NCBI GenBank assembly: GCA_900766495.1
Contig: CAAFVM010000054.1
Location: 1 to 40,406 of the forward strand
DNA from: Clostridia bacterium
GTDB lineage: Bacteria > Bacillota > Clostridia > Christensenellales > Borkfalkiaceae
Reading direction: 5' to 3'
DNA length: 40,406 bases
The translations under genes and the position numbers were made by a program. This document shows, piece after piece, positions 1-8,336 of this stretch (within the stretch, counting starts at the first letter, position 1; every line of letters starts with the position of its first letter). The notes under the pieces are model-generated. The model did not search any database. It worked only from the letters and a program-made list of their open reading frames with translations, and was not told the origin of the DNA.

Positions 1-52
1 CAAATTATAAAACTTCAATCCTCTATCGTCACTCGGCTGTTGCCTCGTGCCA

Positions 53-187
53 CTTTCCCCGCCTCTTGGGGAAAGCAAGGGCTTTTCGCTTCCGCGAGAT
101 GTTTCGACGCGCTTCGCTTGCTCAACATGACAGAAAAAAGAATGGTGTCATTCCGAGCGAAGCCGAGGAATCTCGTGGAAACGAACC
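53..187. repeat. REP-like palindromic repeat unit
   Basis: This non-coding stretch is built of inverted repeats. CTTTCCCC (53-60) pairs with GGGGAAAG (68-75) around a 7-nt loop. Further on, the arm at about 87-133 (from CGCTTCCGCGAGAT to ACATGACAG) is an imperfect reverse complement of the arm at 146-187 (TGTCATTCCGAGCGAAGC, then GAGGAATCTCG), with a short A-rich centre. A single related arm recurs at 12316-12381. Extragenic repeats with this kind of core are common in bacterial genomes. Nothing here looks coding, although short open frames cross it. Confidence 0.7.
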
Positions 188-229
188 GTTCGGCTTATTC
201 TTACCGTCTTGCACTCTTTGCGAAAAATA

Positions 230-628
230 TTAATAAACTACCGAAGTAAAATTGCGTATAACCGTGAAAGCCAGAAGAAGAGCCAGCAGTATATAAAGAT
301 AAATGGCGAATTTTTTAGGATAGGGAACAATTCTTTTAAAAAAGAACCCGTTCACCGAAAGGCATACGTCAATATAAATAAAGACGGGCAGCGTCGTTGT
401 CAAATAGGCGTGGTAATAAAAAGCCGACTTGAAATCTCCCGTTAAAATGCAGTAAACCGCGCGGGTAGCTCCGCAGCTCGGACAATGAAAATAGCGTTTG
501 TCGTGAGCGAAAAATCCGTAAATGTTATTTTCGAGCGGGTTTTTAATAATCAAATATATGGCAAACGCCGCACAGGCGGCGTTAAAAACAATTATTGCGG
601 AGCGGATAAGCGCAAGTTTTTTATTCAT
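230..628 (-). CDS. DUF2752 family membrane protein
   Basis: A 132-aa protein with the DUF2752 hallmark CPSCGATRA at residues 49-57, a Cys-x-x-Cys pair followed by Thr-Arg, between an N-terminal membrane segment (about 8-28) and later hydrophobic segments (about 70-90 and 105-125). The family is widespread in Bacteria and has no established biochemical role; the Cys pair could bind metal. Its ATG directly abuts the TAA of the upstream DUF4190 gene, so the two are almost certainly co-transcribed and translationally coupled. These two families are often neighbours. Confidence 0.85.
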   Translation of the reverse strand: MNKKLALIRSAIIVFNAACAAFAIYLIIKNPLENNIYGFFAHDKRYFHCPSCGATRAVYCILTGDFKSAFYYHAYLTTTLPVFIYIDVCLSVNGFFFKRIVPYPKKFAIYLYILLALLLAFTVIRNFTSVVY

Positions 629-1219
629 TTAAATAAAGAAAAATTTTAAAGCCCGAACAAACGAAAATAATTTTTCGCCTATCGAAGCGTCGGTGTTGGG
701 GTCGTAACCGGGGCGGTCGTTACCGGGCGACGATGAGTTTATAAAATCCCACCAGTCTTTGTCGGTAGGAACTAACAAGAGAACGACGCCTACCAAACCG
801 AATACGATTCCGAAAGCCGACGTAATAATGCCCGCAATCGCAAAGCCGTTGCCGCTTTTCTTCTGCGAAATTATGCCCAAAACCAAACCGGTTATAGCCA
901 CCGCAAGCGTTATAAAATGCAAACAACAGCACAGGCAAACGCTTAAAATTCCCAACGTCATCGAGGCAATGCCGAGCGCGCGTGCGTTTTTTTGTGTGTT
1001 GTCGGCAAAAATACCGTCGGCAGCCGCGGTTTCGGTGCGTGAGCCCTTGTTTGTCGCGGGGGGAATAGCTCCGCTCGATTTGTGTACGAAATATTCGTTT
1101 GAATTTTCGTCCTTGTCGGCGGGGGTATCCTGCGGCGCAGGGGTTTCGTTTTGCGTTGAAGTCTCGTCGTTGTTAACGTTCGGATCGCGGTTATAGTTGT
1201 CGTTTTCGAAATTTTCCAT
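629..1219 (-). CDS. DUF4190-type membrane protein with disordered acidic N-terminus
   Basis: A 196-aa protein. Residues 1-75 are low-complexity, rich in Asn, Asp, Glu, Thr and Pro, and probably disordered and cytoplasmic. Residues about 80-151 hold the DUF4190 module: two Gly-rich membrane helices (about 85-118 with a CLCCCL cluster, and 125-151) joined by a short KKSGNG loop. The C-terminal tail is hydrophilic with a final hydrophobic patch. A good ribosome-binding site (AAGGAG) lies just upstream of the ATG. It is first in a two-gene unit with the DUF2752 gene. No function is established; a role in envelope homeostasis would be a guess. Confidence 0.8.
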   Translation of the reverse strand: MENFENDNYNRDPNVNNDETSTQNETPAPQDTPADKDENSNEYFVHKSSGAIPPATNKGSRTETAAADGIFADNTQKNARALGIASMTLGILSVCLCCCLHFITLAVAITGLVLGIISQKKSGNGFAIAGIITSAFGIVFGLVGVVLLLVPTDKDWWDFINSSSPGNDRPGYDPNTDASIGEKLFSFVRALKFFFI

Positions 1220-1273
1220 AATGCTCCTTCATAAAATCCGTTTTCGCATGATATGCCGCGATAACGGAACCTG

Positions 1274-1289
1274 CCGAGCAGTCGCTCGG
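1274..1289 (-). other. Short perfect hairpin in the leader of the DUF4190-DUF2752 unit
   Basis: CCGAGC (1274-1279) and GCTCGG (1284-1289) form a perfect 6-bp stem around a 4-nt loop, between the end of the M6 protease gene and the start of the DUF4190 gene. There is no T-tract on either strand, so it is not a convincing intrinsic terminator. It may be an mRNA-processing or stability element. Confidence 0.4.
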
Positions 1290-1366
1290 AACACTGAAAG
1301 TTTAACATATTTCGCGCTTTTTTGCAATGATTTGCGCGTGAAAAAACGTTAATTGTCCGCCCGACT

Positions 1367-3466
1367 TTATTTTTTATCGGAATAATTTTTGCGGCGCGAT
1401 TTTTTCAAGTATTTAATGCCTATGACTGCGGAAATAGCGCCTATCGCTATAACCAATATGGTGGCGCCCGCAATAACCAGATAGAGCGGGTCGAACGTGC
1501 GGTATAAAAAGCCGCCCAAAGAATCGGAATTTTTTCCCGCAATCGCGCCCGCATAGCGCGAGCAGAAATTGCCGTTTTCGGTTTCCACCGCGAAGAATAT
1601 TAAAACGTCGTTATAAAAATCGGGCAGGGCGAGTTTCTTTTCGGCTAAAGGCGCAACGGCGGTGTATTCGGTTACGTAACCGCGGTGCCCGCCGCTTTTC
1701 GCGTCGCTTAAAGTAATGGTAATTTCGCCTTTTTCGGCGGATTGTTTAAGTCGGTCGGTGGAGCGGAGCGCGAGAACGTAAACCTTGCCGGTTTTTGCCG
1801 AAAGGTTCCATTTCAGTCGGTTGCTCCCGTCGTAAAACTTGGTTACCGAAACGCTTTTTTCGGTTAAAATGGGAAACGCGCCGTCGGGTTCGGGCAGCTT
1901 TGCGGTAAACGAAATTTTGCCGTCGGCGTGCTTTTTAATCTGCGATATAACCACGCCGCTGTTGGTTCCGTCGGAATAATAAAGCGCGGTTACGGGTTTG
2001 TCGCCCGAAATGCCGGGAATCGTGGAAAGTTTGGAATAGTTCAAAGTTTTGTCGGCGTTCCCGAATGCGGATAAATCTATGCCGAGCATCGATTCGTTTT
2101 CGCCGCTCGCCGTGCCGAAATAGCAAAGAGAATCTGTTTTTTTGCCGTTGAACAGGCGGTAAACGTAAACTTCGTCGCCGTACATATCGCCGTAATCGTA
2201 GGTGCCTGTTTCTCCGCTCGGCGAAGTGAACGCGGCTTTTTCGTTAACGCGGTAAATAACCAAGCCGTTCGACGAAAGCTCGCCGTCGAAGTCGTTCGAC
2301 GAGCCGCCGCGCGCTTCAAGCATAAAATATTCGCCGCGTTCGTAATAGTCTGATAAAATAAGTTTATATGCCGCGACGTCGCCGTTACCCGAAGCCACGG
2401 GGTAGAGTTCGTATTCTCCGTCGCGCGAAACGTAACCGAAATCGCTATATGAAAGCCAGCCCGCCTTTTCGCGCACATAAGCGAGCGAATATTGAGGCGA
2501 CGCGAGTGTGGTCCCCATTAAATCGAGTTCGCCTACCGGTTGATTTTGCGTGGAATAGTAGGGATAATAATCGGGCAGCCCCATATTGTGGGCGAGTTCG
2601 TGGCACAAAACGCCGGCGTTATATTTTTTGTCGTTAACCGTAACTCCGTTTTTGCCGCTTGATAAAACGTCGTTTTCCGAAATCACGTTGTAAGTGAACA
2701 AATACGACGAGCCGAGCGTGGCATAGCCGAAATCGCCGTATTCGGTTTTGTTTTCTTCCGTCCAGTAATACGCGCCGCTTTCAATAATTTTGTTTTGCGG
2801 CAGGCACGAGCTTTTATGCGACCAAAGCAGGTCGCCCCAGTCTACGTTTTGCTCGCCCGCGTCGGTTATTATAACGAAGCTGTCGGCAATGCCGTCGGTG
2901 TTGCCGTCGGTAAGCGCGCCGCTTTCTTTTTTGGTAAAAGCTTCGGCGGCTTCGCGTACCAAAAGCTGTTCGCGGCATATCCTCACGCACGAGGGCTTTG
3001 CGTTTTCATCGCTCGGCGAAACCGCGTTTCCGCTTTCGTCGTAGTAACGATTGTCGTATCCTTCGGGGTTGATTTGTTCGTATCTGCCGCTGCCGAAATG
3101 TCCGTTAATCCACTCATAGGCGGGTTTATAGTAATTTTCGGGGTGTTTGGAATATATAATTTCTCCGCCGCCCGCAAGCAAGGTGTTAACGCTTACTTTG
3201 CCGTTCGACTGCTTTGAAAAATAGTTTTTTACGCTTATTCCGTCGCCGTCGTAAATAAGCTGCAAATCAGCCGAAAAATTCGAAGCGAATTGCGGCTCGT
3301 CGTGAAACGAAAGCAAAATTACGTTATTATAAAAGTTTTGAACCGACTTTTTTTCGGTTTGCGCTTCGGCATGAAATTCAAGCGCGGGAAAGCCGGAAAC
3401 CAGCGTTAAAGCCGCACACGCCGCCGCAAGCGAAACCTTTGCCGAAAAAATTTTTAAATTTTTCAT
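1367..3466 (-). CDS. Secreted, membrane-anchored M6-family metalloprotease
   Basis: About 699 aa if started at the ATG at 3466; another in-frame ATG lies at 3484 but would put six polar residues before the signal peptide. Residues 1-35 form a typical Sec signal (Lys-rich start, Ala/Leu core, Ala-rich cleavage region). The zinc motif is HELAHNMGLPD at about 289-299, the HExxHxxGxxD signature of M6 (immune inhibitor A-like) peptidases. A C-terminal transmembrane helix followed by a Lys/Arg tail (last 35 residues) suggests the enzyme stays tethered to the outside of the membrane, whereas classical InhA enzymes are released. Substrate unknown; extracellular protein degradation is likely. It is divergently placed from galK with only 88 bp between starts. 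No strong ribosome-binding site is visible. Confidence 0.85.
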   Translation of the reverse strand: MKNLKIFSAKVSLAAACAALTLVSGFPALEFHAEAQTEKKSVQNFYNNVILLSFHDEPQFASNFSADLQLIYDGDGISVKNYFSKQSNGKVSVNTLLAGGGEIIYSKHPENYYKPAYEWINGHFGSGRYEQINPEGYDNRYYDESGNAVSPSDENAKPSCVRICREQLLVREAAEAFTKKESGALTDGNTDGIADSFVIITDAGEQNVDWGDLLWSHKSSCLPQNKIIESGAYYWTEENKTEYGDFGYATLGSSYLFTYNVISENDVLSSGKNGVTVNDKKYNAGVLCHELAHNMGLPDYYPYYSTQNQPVGELDLMGTTLASPQYSLAYVREKAGWLSYSDFGYVSRDGEYELYPVASGNGDVAAYKLILSDYYERGEYFMLEARGGSSNDFDGELSSNGLVIYRVNEKAAFTSPSGETGTYDYGDMYGDEVYVYRLFNGKKTDSLCYFGTASGENESMLGIDLSAFGNADKTLNYSKLSTIPGISGDKPVTALYYSDGTNSGVVISQIKKHADGKISFTAKLPEPDGAFPILTEKSVSVTKFYDGSNRLKWNLSAKTGKVYVLALRSTDRLKQSAEKGEITITLSDAKSGGHRGYVTEYTAVAPLAEKKLALPDFYNDVLIFFAVETENGNFCSRYAGAIAGKNSDSLGGFLYRTFDPLYLVIAGATILVIAIGAISAVIGIKYLKKSRRKNYSDKK

Positions 3467-3487
3467 GCTTTTATTGTAACACAACCG

Positions 3488-3516
3488 TAGACAAAAAGCA
3501 TTCGAAATGATATAAT
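3488..3516 (+). promoter_or_regulatory. SigA-type promoter for galK
   Basis: TAGACA (3488-3493) and TATAAT (3511-3516) are separated by exactly 17 bp, close to the housekeeping consensus. Transcription would start near 3523, leaving a roughly 32-nt leader before the galactokinase ATG at 3555. No operator was recognised. Confidence 0.8.
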
Positions 3517-3554
3517 TAACGCGTAAAAAATAAAAAAACTTTTTGCGAGGGAAT

Positions 3555-4769
3555 ATGGACCTTTCACTTTATTACGGAAAAGACTATTCGAAAAGCCTTG
3601 ACGAACGAGCCGAAAAGCTTTACAAAACGTTCGTCGACAACGAAAAAAGCAAACCCGAGTATATGTTTTCGTCGCCCGGGCGCGCCGAAATTTTAGGCAA
3701 TCATACCGACCACAACCACGGAAAAGTTATGGTAGCCGCCATAAACTGCGATATTTTGTGCTACGCTTCCAAGCGCGACGACGGCAAAATCGTTTTGCAT
3801 TCCGAGGGTTACCCCGTTATAGAGGTGAGCGTTGACGACGATTCGCTCGTCGCTTCCGAAAAAGGCACCTCGCGCGCGCTGGTTAAAGGCGTTTGCGCAA
3901 AACTCAAACAAAACGGATATAAATTCGGCGGGTTTACCGCTCATATGACGTCGAACATTTTCAAGGGCGCGGGCGTTTCGTCGTCGGCTGCCTACGAAGT
4001 TATGATATGCGAGATGCTCAATCTTATGTATTTAGGCGGCGCGCTTACCCCCGTGCAGAAAGCCGTGGTTTCGCAGTTTGCCGAAAACGTTTACTTCGGT
4101 AAGCCCTGCGGGTTGCTCGACCAAAGCGGAATTGCCATAGGCTCGCTTTCCAAACTCGATTTCAACGTGCCTACCCAGCCCGAAATACGCAAACTTTCCG
4201 CTCCCGAGGGTTATACTCTGGTAATAACCAACACCGGAGGAGACCACGCAAAACTCACCCCGCATTACGCCGCAATCCGCACCGAAATGGAAGAAGTTGC
4301 CGCATATTTCGGCAAAAAAGTTCTGCGCGAGGTTGAAAAAGAACAATTTCTTGCCGCTATGGGCGAGCTTAAAAACAAATTTTCTTCGCGCGCTATTCTG
4401 CGTGCCATTCACTATTATAACGAGAACGACAGGGTAGACGCCGCCGAAAAAGCCATCGACGCGGGCGACGTTAAAGCGTTCCTCGCCGCGGTTTCCGCTT
4501 CGGGCGAAAGCAGTATGAGCGTGTTGCAGAACTGCTACGTTCCCGGTTCTGTAGACCAGCCCGTGGCGCTCGGCATAGAATACAGCAAGCAAATAGTGAA
4601 AGACGGCGCTTTCCGCGTTCACGGCGGCGGTTTTGCCGGTTCCATTCTTGGATTTGTTGCGAACGCCGAACTCGACGGTTACGTTGAAAAAATGAAAAAA
4701 GTCTTCGGCGACGAGAACGTGTTCGTGGCTAAAGTTCGCCCCGTAGGCACCGCCGGCGTTAAGCTGTAA
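3555..4769 (+). CDS. galK: Galactokinase
   Basis: A 404-aa GHMP kinase that phosphorylates galactose to galactose-1-phosphate in the Leloir pathway, in the cytoplasm. The galactokinase signature is GRAEILGNHTDHN at residues 42-54, the counterpart of the usual GRVNLIGEHTDYN, and the GHMP ATP-binding loop is GAGVSSSAA at about 137-145. A C-terminal HGGGFAGS matches the third conserved block. An upstream in-frame TTG (3543) is possible, but the ATG at 3555 preceded by GAGGG is the better start. It stands alone: no galT or galE is in the window. The very short spacing of the ribosome-binding site (3-4 nt) is unusual. Confidence 0.93.
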   Translation: MDLSLYYGKDYSKSLDERAEKLYKTFVDNEKSKPEYMFSSPGRAEILGNHTDHNHGKVMVAAINCDILCYASKRDDGKIVLHSEGYPVIEVSVDDDSLVASEKGTSRALVKGVCAKLKQNGYKFGGFTAHMTSNIFKGAGVSSSAAYEVMICEMLNLMYLGGALTPVQKAVVSQFAENVYFGKPCGLLDQSGIAIGSLSKLDFNVPTQPEIRKLSAPEGYTLVITNTGGDHAKLTPHYAAIRTEMEEVAAYFGKKVLREVEKEQFLAAMGELKNKFSSRAILRAIHYYNENDRVDAAEKAIDAGDVKAFLAAVSASGESSMSVLQNCYVPGSVDQPVALGIEYSKQIVKDGAFRVHGGGFAGSILGFVANAELDGYVEKMKKVFGDENVFVAKVRPVGTAGVKL

Positions 4770-4929
4770 TTTTCGCGTTTCTGTTTTTTCTCGGATAGTT
4801 TGCGTGCGTTGCGCGTTTTTGCCTTCACGTTGACTTTGCGCCGACATGTTTTTTTCGTTTTTAGCGAAGCCGAGTAAATAATTCGACCGTAAAACATAAA
4901 ATAACTTAATAAAAATTAAAAATTTCACG

Positions 4930-4992
4930 CTTCGAAAGCTTTATAATAAAAGCGTTCCGTTTGGTAACGCAAAAGCTTTCGAAGTTTTTTTA
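4930..4992 (+). terminator. Strong intrinsic terminator after galK
   Basis: CTTCGAAAGCTTT (4930-4942) pairs perfectly with AAAGCTTTCGAAG (4972-4984), with a second small stem (GCGTT/AACGC) in the loop, followed at once by seven T residues (4985-4991). The rest of 4770-5090 holds no gene that I can see. Confidence 0.85.
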
Positions 4993-5046
4993 TTTGTAGG
5001 CGTTTTATTTCTTATCGTTGCGATGTGAAATTAAATGCCTGTGCGG

Positions 5047-5074
5047 GCGCCTTGTAAAATTAAGTAAAAGGCGC
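5047..5074 (+). other. Hairpin just upstream of the spoIIE ribosome-binding site
   Basis: GCGCCTT (5047-5053) is the perfect reverse complement of AAGGCGC (5068-5074), with an A/T-rich 14-nt loop. The stem ends two bases before the GGAGGGGAG ribosome-binding site of spoIIE. It could modulate translation initiation or be an operator. No consensus -35/-10 pair or Spo0A box was recognised nearby. Confidence 0.45.
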
Positions 5075-5090
5075 GCGGAGGGGAGCGGTT

Positions 5091-7334
5091 ATGAAAAGGT
5101 TGGATTACAAAATCGCGCTTAAATATGTTTTCGCGTTCGTCGCGTTTTTTCTTGCGTTCCGCGCAATTAACGGAGTGCCTTTGGGACTTGCCGTTCTGCC
5201 TGCGTTTTTGTGCGAGGGCTTTTGTTTTTTCGCCGTGTTTGCGGCGTATTTCGCGGCGGCGCTTTTGTCGTTTCCGCTTGCGGGCGCGGTGGCTCTCGGT
5301 GTGGCGGGCGTTATGCTTTGTCTTATTTATTATATTTACAAAAAAAAGCGCGCGCCCGTGCGGTTTGAAAGGTTTGCCTATCTTGCAGTGGCGCTTCTCG
5401 CGTATATTTTCGGACCGTTTAACGGAAAACTTACCGATAAACTTATTTATTGCTCGATTACAGAACTGTTCAGCGTGGCGTTTAAGTCGGCGGTAAAAAC
5501 AGCGTATTTTAAAAAATTCCGCAAAAAATGCACCAACGCCGAGCTTGCCTGTCTGTCGGCTTCGGTAGTGGCGCTGTCGCTGGGATTTATAAATTTTTCG
5601 TCGGTAAAGCTGTGGTCGGGCATAAGCGTTTTTGTTATTTTAACCTTTTGTTATTTTTACAAAAGTCCGCGCGCGTTCGTGCCTGCGGTTATTCTGCCGC
5701 TTTCTTCGGTTCTGCACGAATTCTCGCTTGTGCCGCTCGCGCTGTCGGTCGCGTATTGTTCGGCTGCTTTGTTGTGCGTGAAAAAGTCGCGCCTGCTCGC
5801 CTGTTTCGCGGTGATTTTGGTGCAGGCGGGGCAGTTGTTCGCCTTTTCTGTCGGAAATTTGGGCGTTGCCGATTATTTGTACGCGTTTTTGCCGACGGCG
5901 GCGTTTTTGTTCTTCCCCGCGAAGTTGCAGGACTATATAAAATCGCGGCTTACGGCGTTTGACGAAAAGGAAATTTTTAAAGAAATTTTAAACGACGAGC
6001 GCGGCGAACTTTCCTCGGCGTTATATTCGGTGTCGGCGGTGTTTTCGGGGCTTGAACGCGACGTTTTATCGATGGACGAGTTCACTTTAAAGGGCGACGA
6101 ACTGGTTGAAAAAATGGTTGACGAGGTTATTTTGGAAACCTGCGGCGACTGCCCGAAACAGCGCGATTGCCTGCGCGCGTGCAACCCCGTAAGAAGCGAT
6201 TTATTCAAGCTTATAAACGTTGGCGTAAGCAAGGGCAAAGTGAGTTTAATCGACCTATCCAAGGACTTTTCGTCTTATTGCTACTCGACTAACGGCGTTT
6301 TGTACGAGGTGAACAAACTGCTTGCCGAATATGAAAACCGCCGCGCGCGAAGCGGCGATACCGAAAAAGAAAAGGAGCTTATAGCCGCGCAGTCTGGCGG
6401 GGTGAGCGAGGTGCTTAAAAACCTTGCTTTTTCGTATGCGGGCAAGCTGGATTTGAAAAACGCAAGCGAGGAAAAAATATTCGACGCGCTTCGTTTTTGC
6501 GGCATAGTTCCCGAACAAATAGTAAGCGTTGGCGAAGACGAACTGCACCTTTTGTTTAACGAAAACTTTACCGATTTTAAAAAAGCCGCCCGCATTATAG
6601 GCGAAACGCTGAAAAAACAGTTTTGCCTCGTGCGGAAAACCGACGTAGGGCGCGGAGTTTTATGCACGTTTAAAAAGGCGCCCGCGTTCGACGCTTCTTT
6701 CGGGGTGGCTAAACGAACCAAAGACGGCTCGGATTTAAGCGGCGACACCTATTCGCTTTGCAAAATAAACGAGGGCAGATTCCTCGTTGCGCTGTGCGAC
6801 GGAATGGGCAGCGGCAAACGCGCGGGCAGAGGTTCGGCTTCGGCTATTTCTCTTATAGAAAGTTTAAGCCGCGCGGGGCTTTCGGGCGAGGCGGTTGCCA
6901 GGCTTTCGAACGGTATGCTGTCGCTGTGTTCCGACGAGAGTTTTTCCGCACTCGATATGGCGTTAATCGACTTATACGGCGGCGATTGCGATATTATGAA
7001 AGTGGGTGCGCCGTTCGGATTGCTACTTACGGGCGGCGGGGTGAAAGTGCTTGACAAGTCGTCGCTGCCGCTTGGAATACTCGACGACGTTTCGCCTCAA
7101 AGCGTGGGAATTAAACTGAAAGGCGACGAAATGCTGGTGCTTATGTCGGACGGGGTAACCGACGCGTTCTTTTCCAGCACCGACGCCGTGGAGTTTATGC
7201 AGCAAGAAAAATGCAAGAACCCGCAAACGCTTGCCGAAAAAATTCTTGAACGCGCGCTTTATAACAACGGCGGCGAAGCCAAAGACGATATGACCGCTCT
7301 GGTTATGAAAATTTATAAGCGCGAAACCGCCTGA
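5091..7334 (+). CDS. spoIIE: Stage II sporulation protein E, PP2C-type phosphatase
   Basis: A 747-aa protein with about ten hydrophobic helices in residues 10-290, a central regulatory region that includes a Cys-rich motif (CGDCPKQRDC near 350), and a C-terminal PP2C phosphatase domain (about 530-745). Metal-binding aspartates are visible in DGMGSGK (D570) and SDGVTD (D687), with DDMTALV near the end. In Bacillus, SpoIIE dephosphorylates SpoIIAA to release SigF in the forespore and works at the polar septum with FtsZ. The length is slightly below the Bacillus protein (about 827 aa). The usual neighbours tilS, hpt and ftsH are absent; instead it heads a block that continues with germination genes. 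Ribosome-binding site GGAGGGGAG is strong. Confidence 0.95.
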   Translation: MKRLDYKIALKYVFAFVAFFLAFRAINGVPLGLAVLPAFLCEGFCFFAVFAAYFAAALLSFPLAGAVALGVAGVMLCLIYYIYKKKRAPVRFERFAYLAVALLAYIFGPFNGKLTDKLIYCSITELFSVAFKSAVKTAYFKKFRKKCTNAELACLSASVVALSLGFINFSSVKLWSGISVFVILTFCYFYKSPRAFVPAVILPLSSVLHEFSLVPLALSVAYCSAALLCVKKSRLLACFAVILVQAGQLFAFSVGNLGVADYLYAFLPTAAFLFFPAKLQDYIKSRLTAFDEKEIFKEILNDERGELSSALYSVSAVFSGLERDVLSMDEFTLKGDELVEKMVDEVILETCGDCPKQRDCLRACNPVRSDLFKLINVGVSKGKVSLIDLSKDFSSYCYSTNGVLYEVNKLLAEYENRRARSGDTEKEKELIAAQSGGVSEVLKNLAFSYAGKLDLKNASEEKIFDALRFCGIVPEQIVSVGEDELHLLFNENFTDFKKAARIIGETLKKQFCLVRKTDVGRGVLCTFKKAPAFDASFGVAKRTKDGSDLSGDTYSLCKINEGRFLVALCDGMGSGKRAGRGSASAISLIESLSRAGLSGEAVARLSNGMLSLCSDESFSALDMALIDLYGGDCDIMKVGAPFGLLLTGGGVKVLDKSSLPLGILDDVSPQSVGIKLKGDEMLVLMSDGVTDAFFSSTDAVEFMQQEKCKNPQTLAEKILERALYNNGGEAKDDMTALVMKIYKRETA

Positions 7335-7462
7335 TTGTTTTATATTGCGCGAGAAACGAAACTGCGCAAAATAAAAATAAAGCGGCGCGAAATTATAGCG
7401 AAAAAATTGCTCGCCTAAAAGCTTATAAAAAACCGAAAAAAACTTTATAAAAAAACGTCGGT

Positions 7463-7497
7463 AAGGTATTTACCTTGCGGCGGAGCGGGTGTATAAT
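7463..7497 (+). promoter_or_regulatory. Promoter with palindromic operator candidate
   Basis: TTTACC (7469-7474) and TATAAT (7492-7497) are 17 bp apart. A perfect inverted repeat AAGGTA-TT-TACCTT (7463-7476) covers the -35 hexamer, an arrangement typical of a repressor operator. The presumed transcript would have a leader of about 130 nt before the two-TM protein at 7637. The rest of 7335-7636 contains no recognisable gene. Confidence 0.6.
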
Positions 7498-7636
7498 AAA
7501 AGCGCGTCTGAAAGGAAGAAAGGAAAAATAAGAAACGCGTTTTATTACCGCGCCGCAAGATTCGCGCGCAAAAGGGCGAACGCCGTAGCGCCGCCGCTCG
7601 TCGTGTTGTCCGATTGCTATTTTTCCGACGGGGAAA

Positions 7637-8164
7637 ATGGAAACACAAATAATGAACCTGCTGTCGAAGTACAGCGCAACGACCGCGGCAATCGCCTTAA
7701 TCGATTGCCTTATACTTTTTATAATCAAAAACAAAATAGCGGGAGCGGGAAAGCTTAATTCGGTAATTCCGTTCGCCATAGCCATAGTTTTAAGCCTTGC
7801 AGTTTGCCCGTTTACCGGGGGCGACATAGAAGCCGCCGCAAAGGACGCGCTCACCGCGGGCGGGCTTTCGACCGTGCTTTACTCGCTTATAGGCGGGTTT
7901 AACCCTACAGAAGAAGAACAGCTTAAAAAACTTATGGGCAGGCTGCTTAAAGGAGTTGTCCCGGGCGACGAGGCGGATAAAATAATTGACGAAATTTTTA
8001 AGTCTGCCGAGGGCGACCCGTCGGGCGAGTTGATTATAATAAAAGTAAGCGACCTTATAAAGAAAAATCTTGCGGGTTGCACCGACCCCGATAAGGTAAA
8101 ACTTGTTACCGACGTTTTCGTAAAAGCGTTTTATAAGCTTTACGGCGGGTGTAAGAAAAACTGA
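7637..8164 (+). CDS. Unknown two-TM, holin-like membrane protein
   Basis: A 175-aa protein not assigned to a family with confidence. It has a hydrophobic helix at about 15-31, a short basic loop, a second helix at about 42-60 ending in a Cys-Pro-Phe-Thr-Gly-Gly turn, then a Gly/Ala-rich segment (about 65-86, containing GGLSTVLYSLIGG), and a roughly 90-residue acidic and basic tail that is probably helical. The first half resembles the layout of phage-type holins (helix, loop, helix, Gly-rich segment). An alternative start is the ATG at 7652. It has its own promoter and terminator and sits between spoIIE and the gerABC operon, so a sporulation or germination role is possible but inferred only from position. 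Confidence 0.6.
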   Translation: METQIMNLLSKYSATTAAIALIDCLILFIIKNKIAGAGKLNSVIPFAIAIVLSLAVCPFTGGDIEAAAKDALTAGGLSTVLYSLIGGFNPTEEEQLKKLMGRLLKGVVPGDEADKIIDEIFKSAEGDPSGELIIIKVSDLIKKNLAGCTDPDKVKLVTDVFVKAFYKLYGGCKKN

Positions 8165-8191
8165 ATAATGAACCCCTAAAAAGGGAAAAAC

Positions 8192-8227
8192 AGGCTTTCG
8201 CATTTTATTTTGCGAAAGTCTTTTTTT
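8192..8227 (+). terminator. Intrinsic terminator after the holin-like gene
   Basis: GGCTTTCGCA (8193-8202) pairs with TGCGAAAGTC (8211-8220), one position being a G-T wobble, and the stem is followed directly by seven T residues (8221-8227). Confidence 0.85.
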
Positions 8228-8231
8228 GTGC

Positions 8232-8248
8232 GTTAACGGGCTTATAGG
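8232..8248 (+). repeat. 17-nt direct repeat, copy 1 (upstream of gerA)
   Basis: GTTAACGGGCTTATAGG occurs here and again, identically, at 12209-12225, so the two copies bracket the gerA-gerB-gerC operon. The sequences that follow are also similar, a purine step and then a T-rich run. Function unknown. Confidence 0.6.
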
Positions 8249-8336
8249 CGGACTTTTGCTTTTTATTTTATGTAAAAACTCGGTTATTTAAGCGAGGCAA
8301 GGAATAAATAAGCCGACTAAACGGAATAATAGATTT

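Noticed and set aside
3473..3500. Promoter for the M6 protease on the minus strand (TACAAT)
   Set aside because: No -35 match at proper spacing, and the start would fall on the ATG itself.
4032..4928. 298-aa minus-strand open frame across galK
   Set aside because: It is a shadow of galK in another frame, with no family resemblance.
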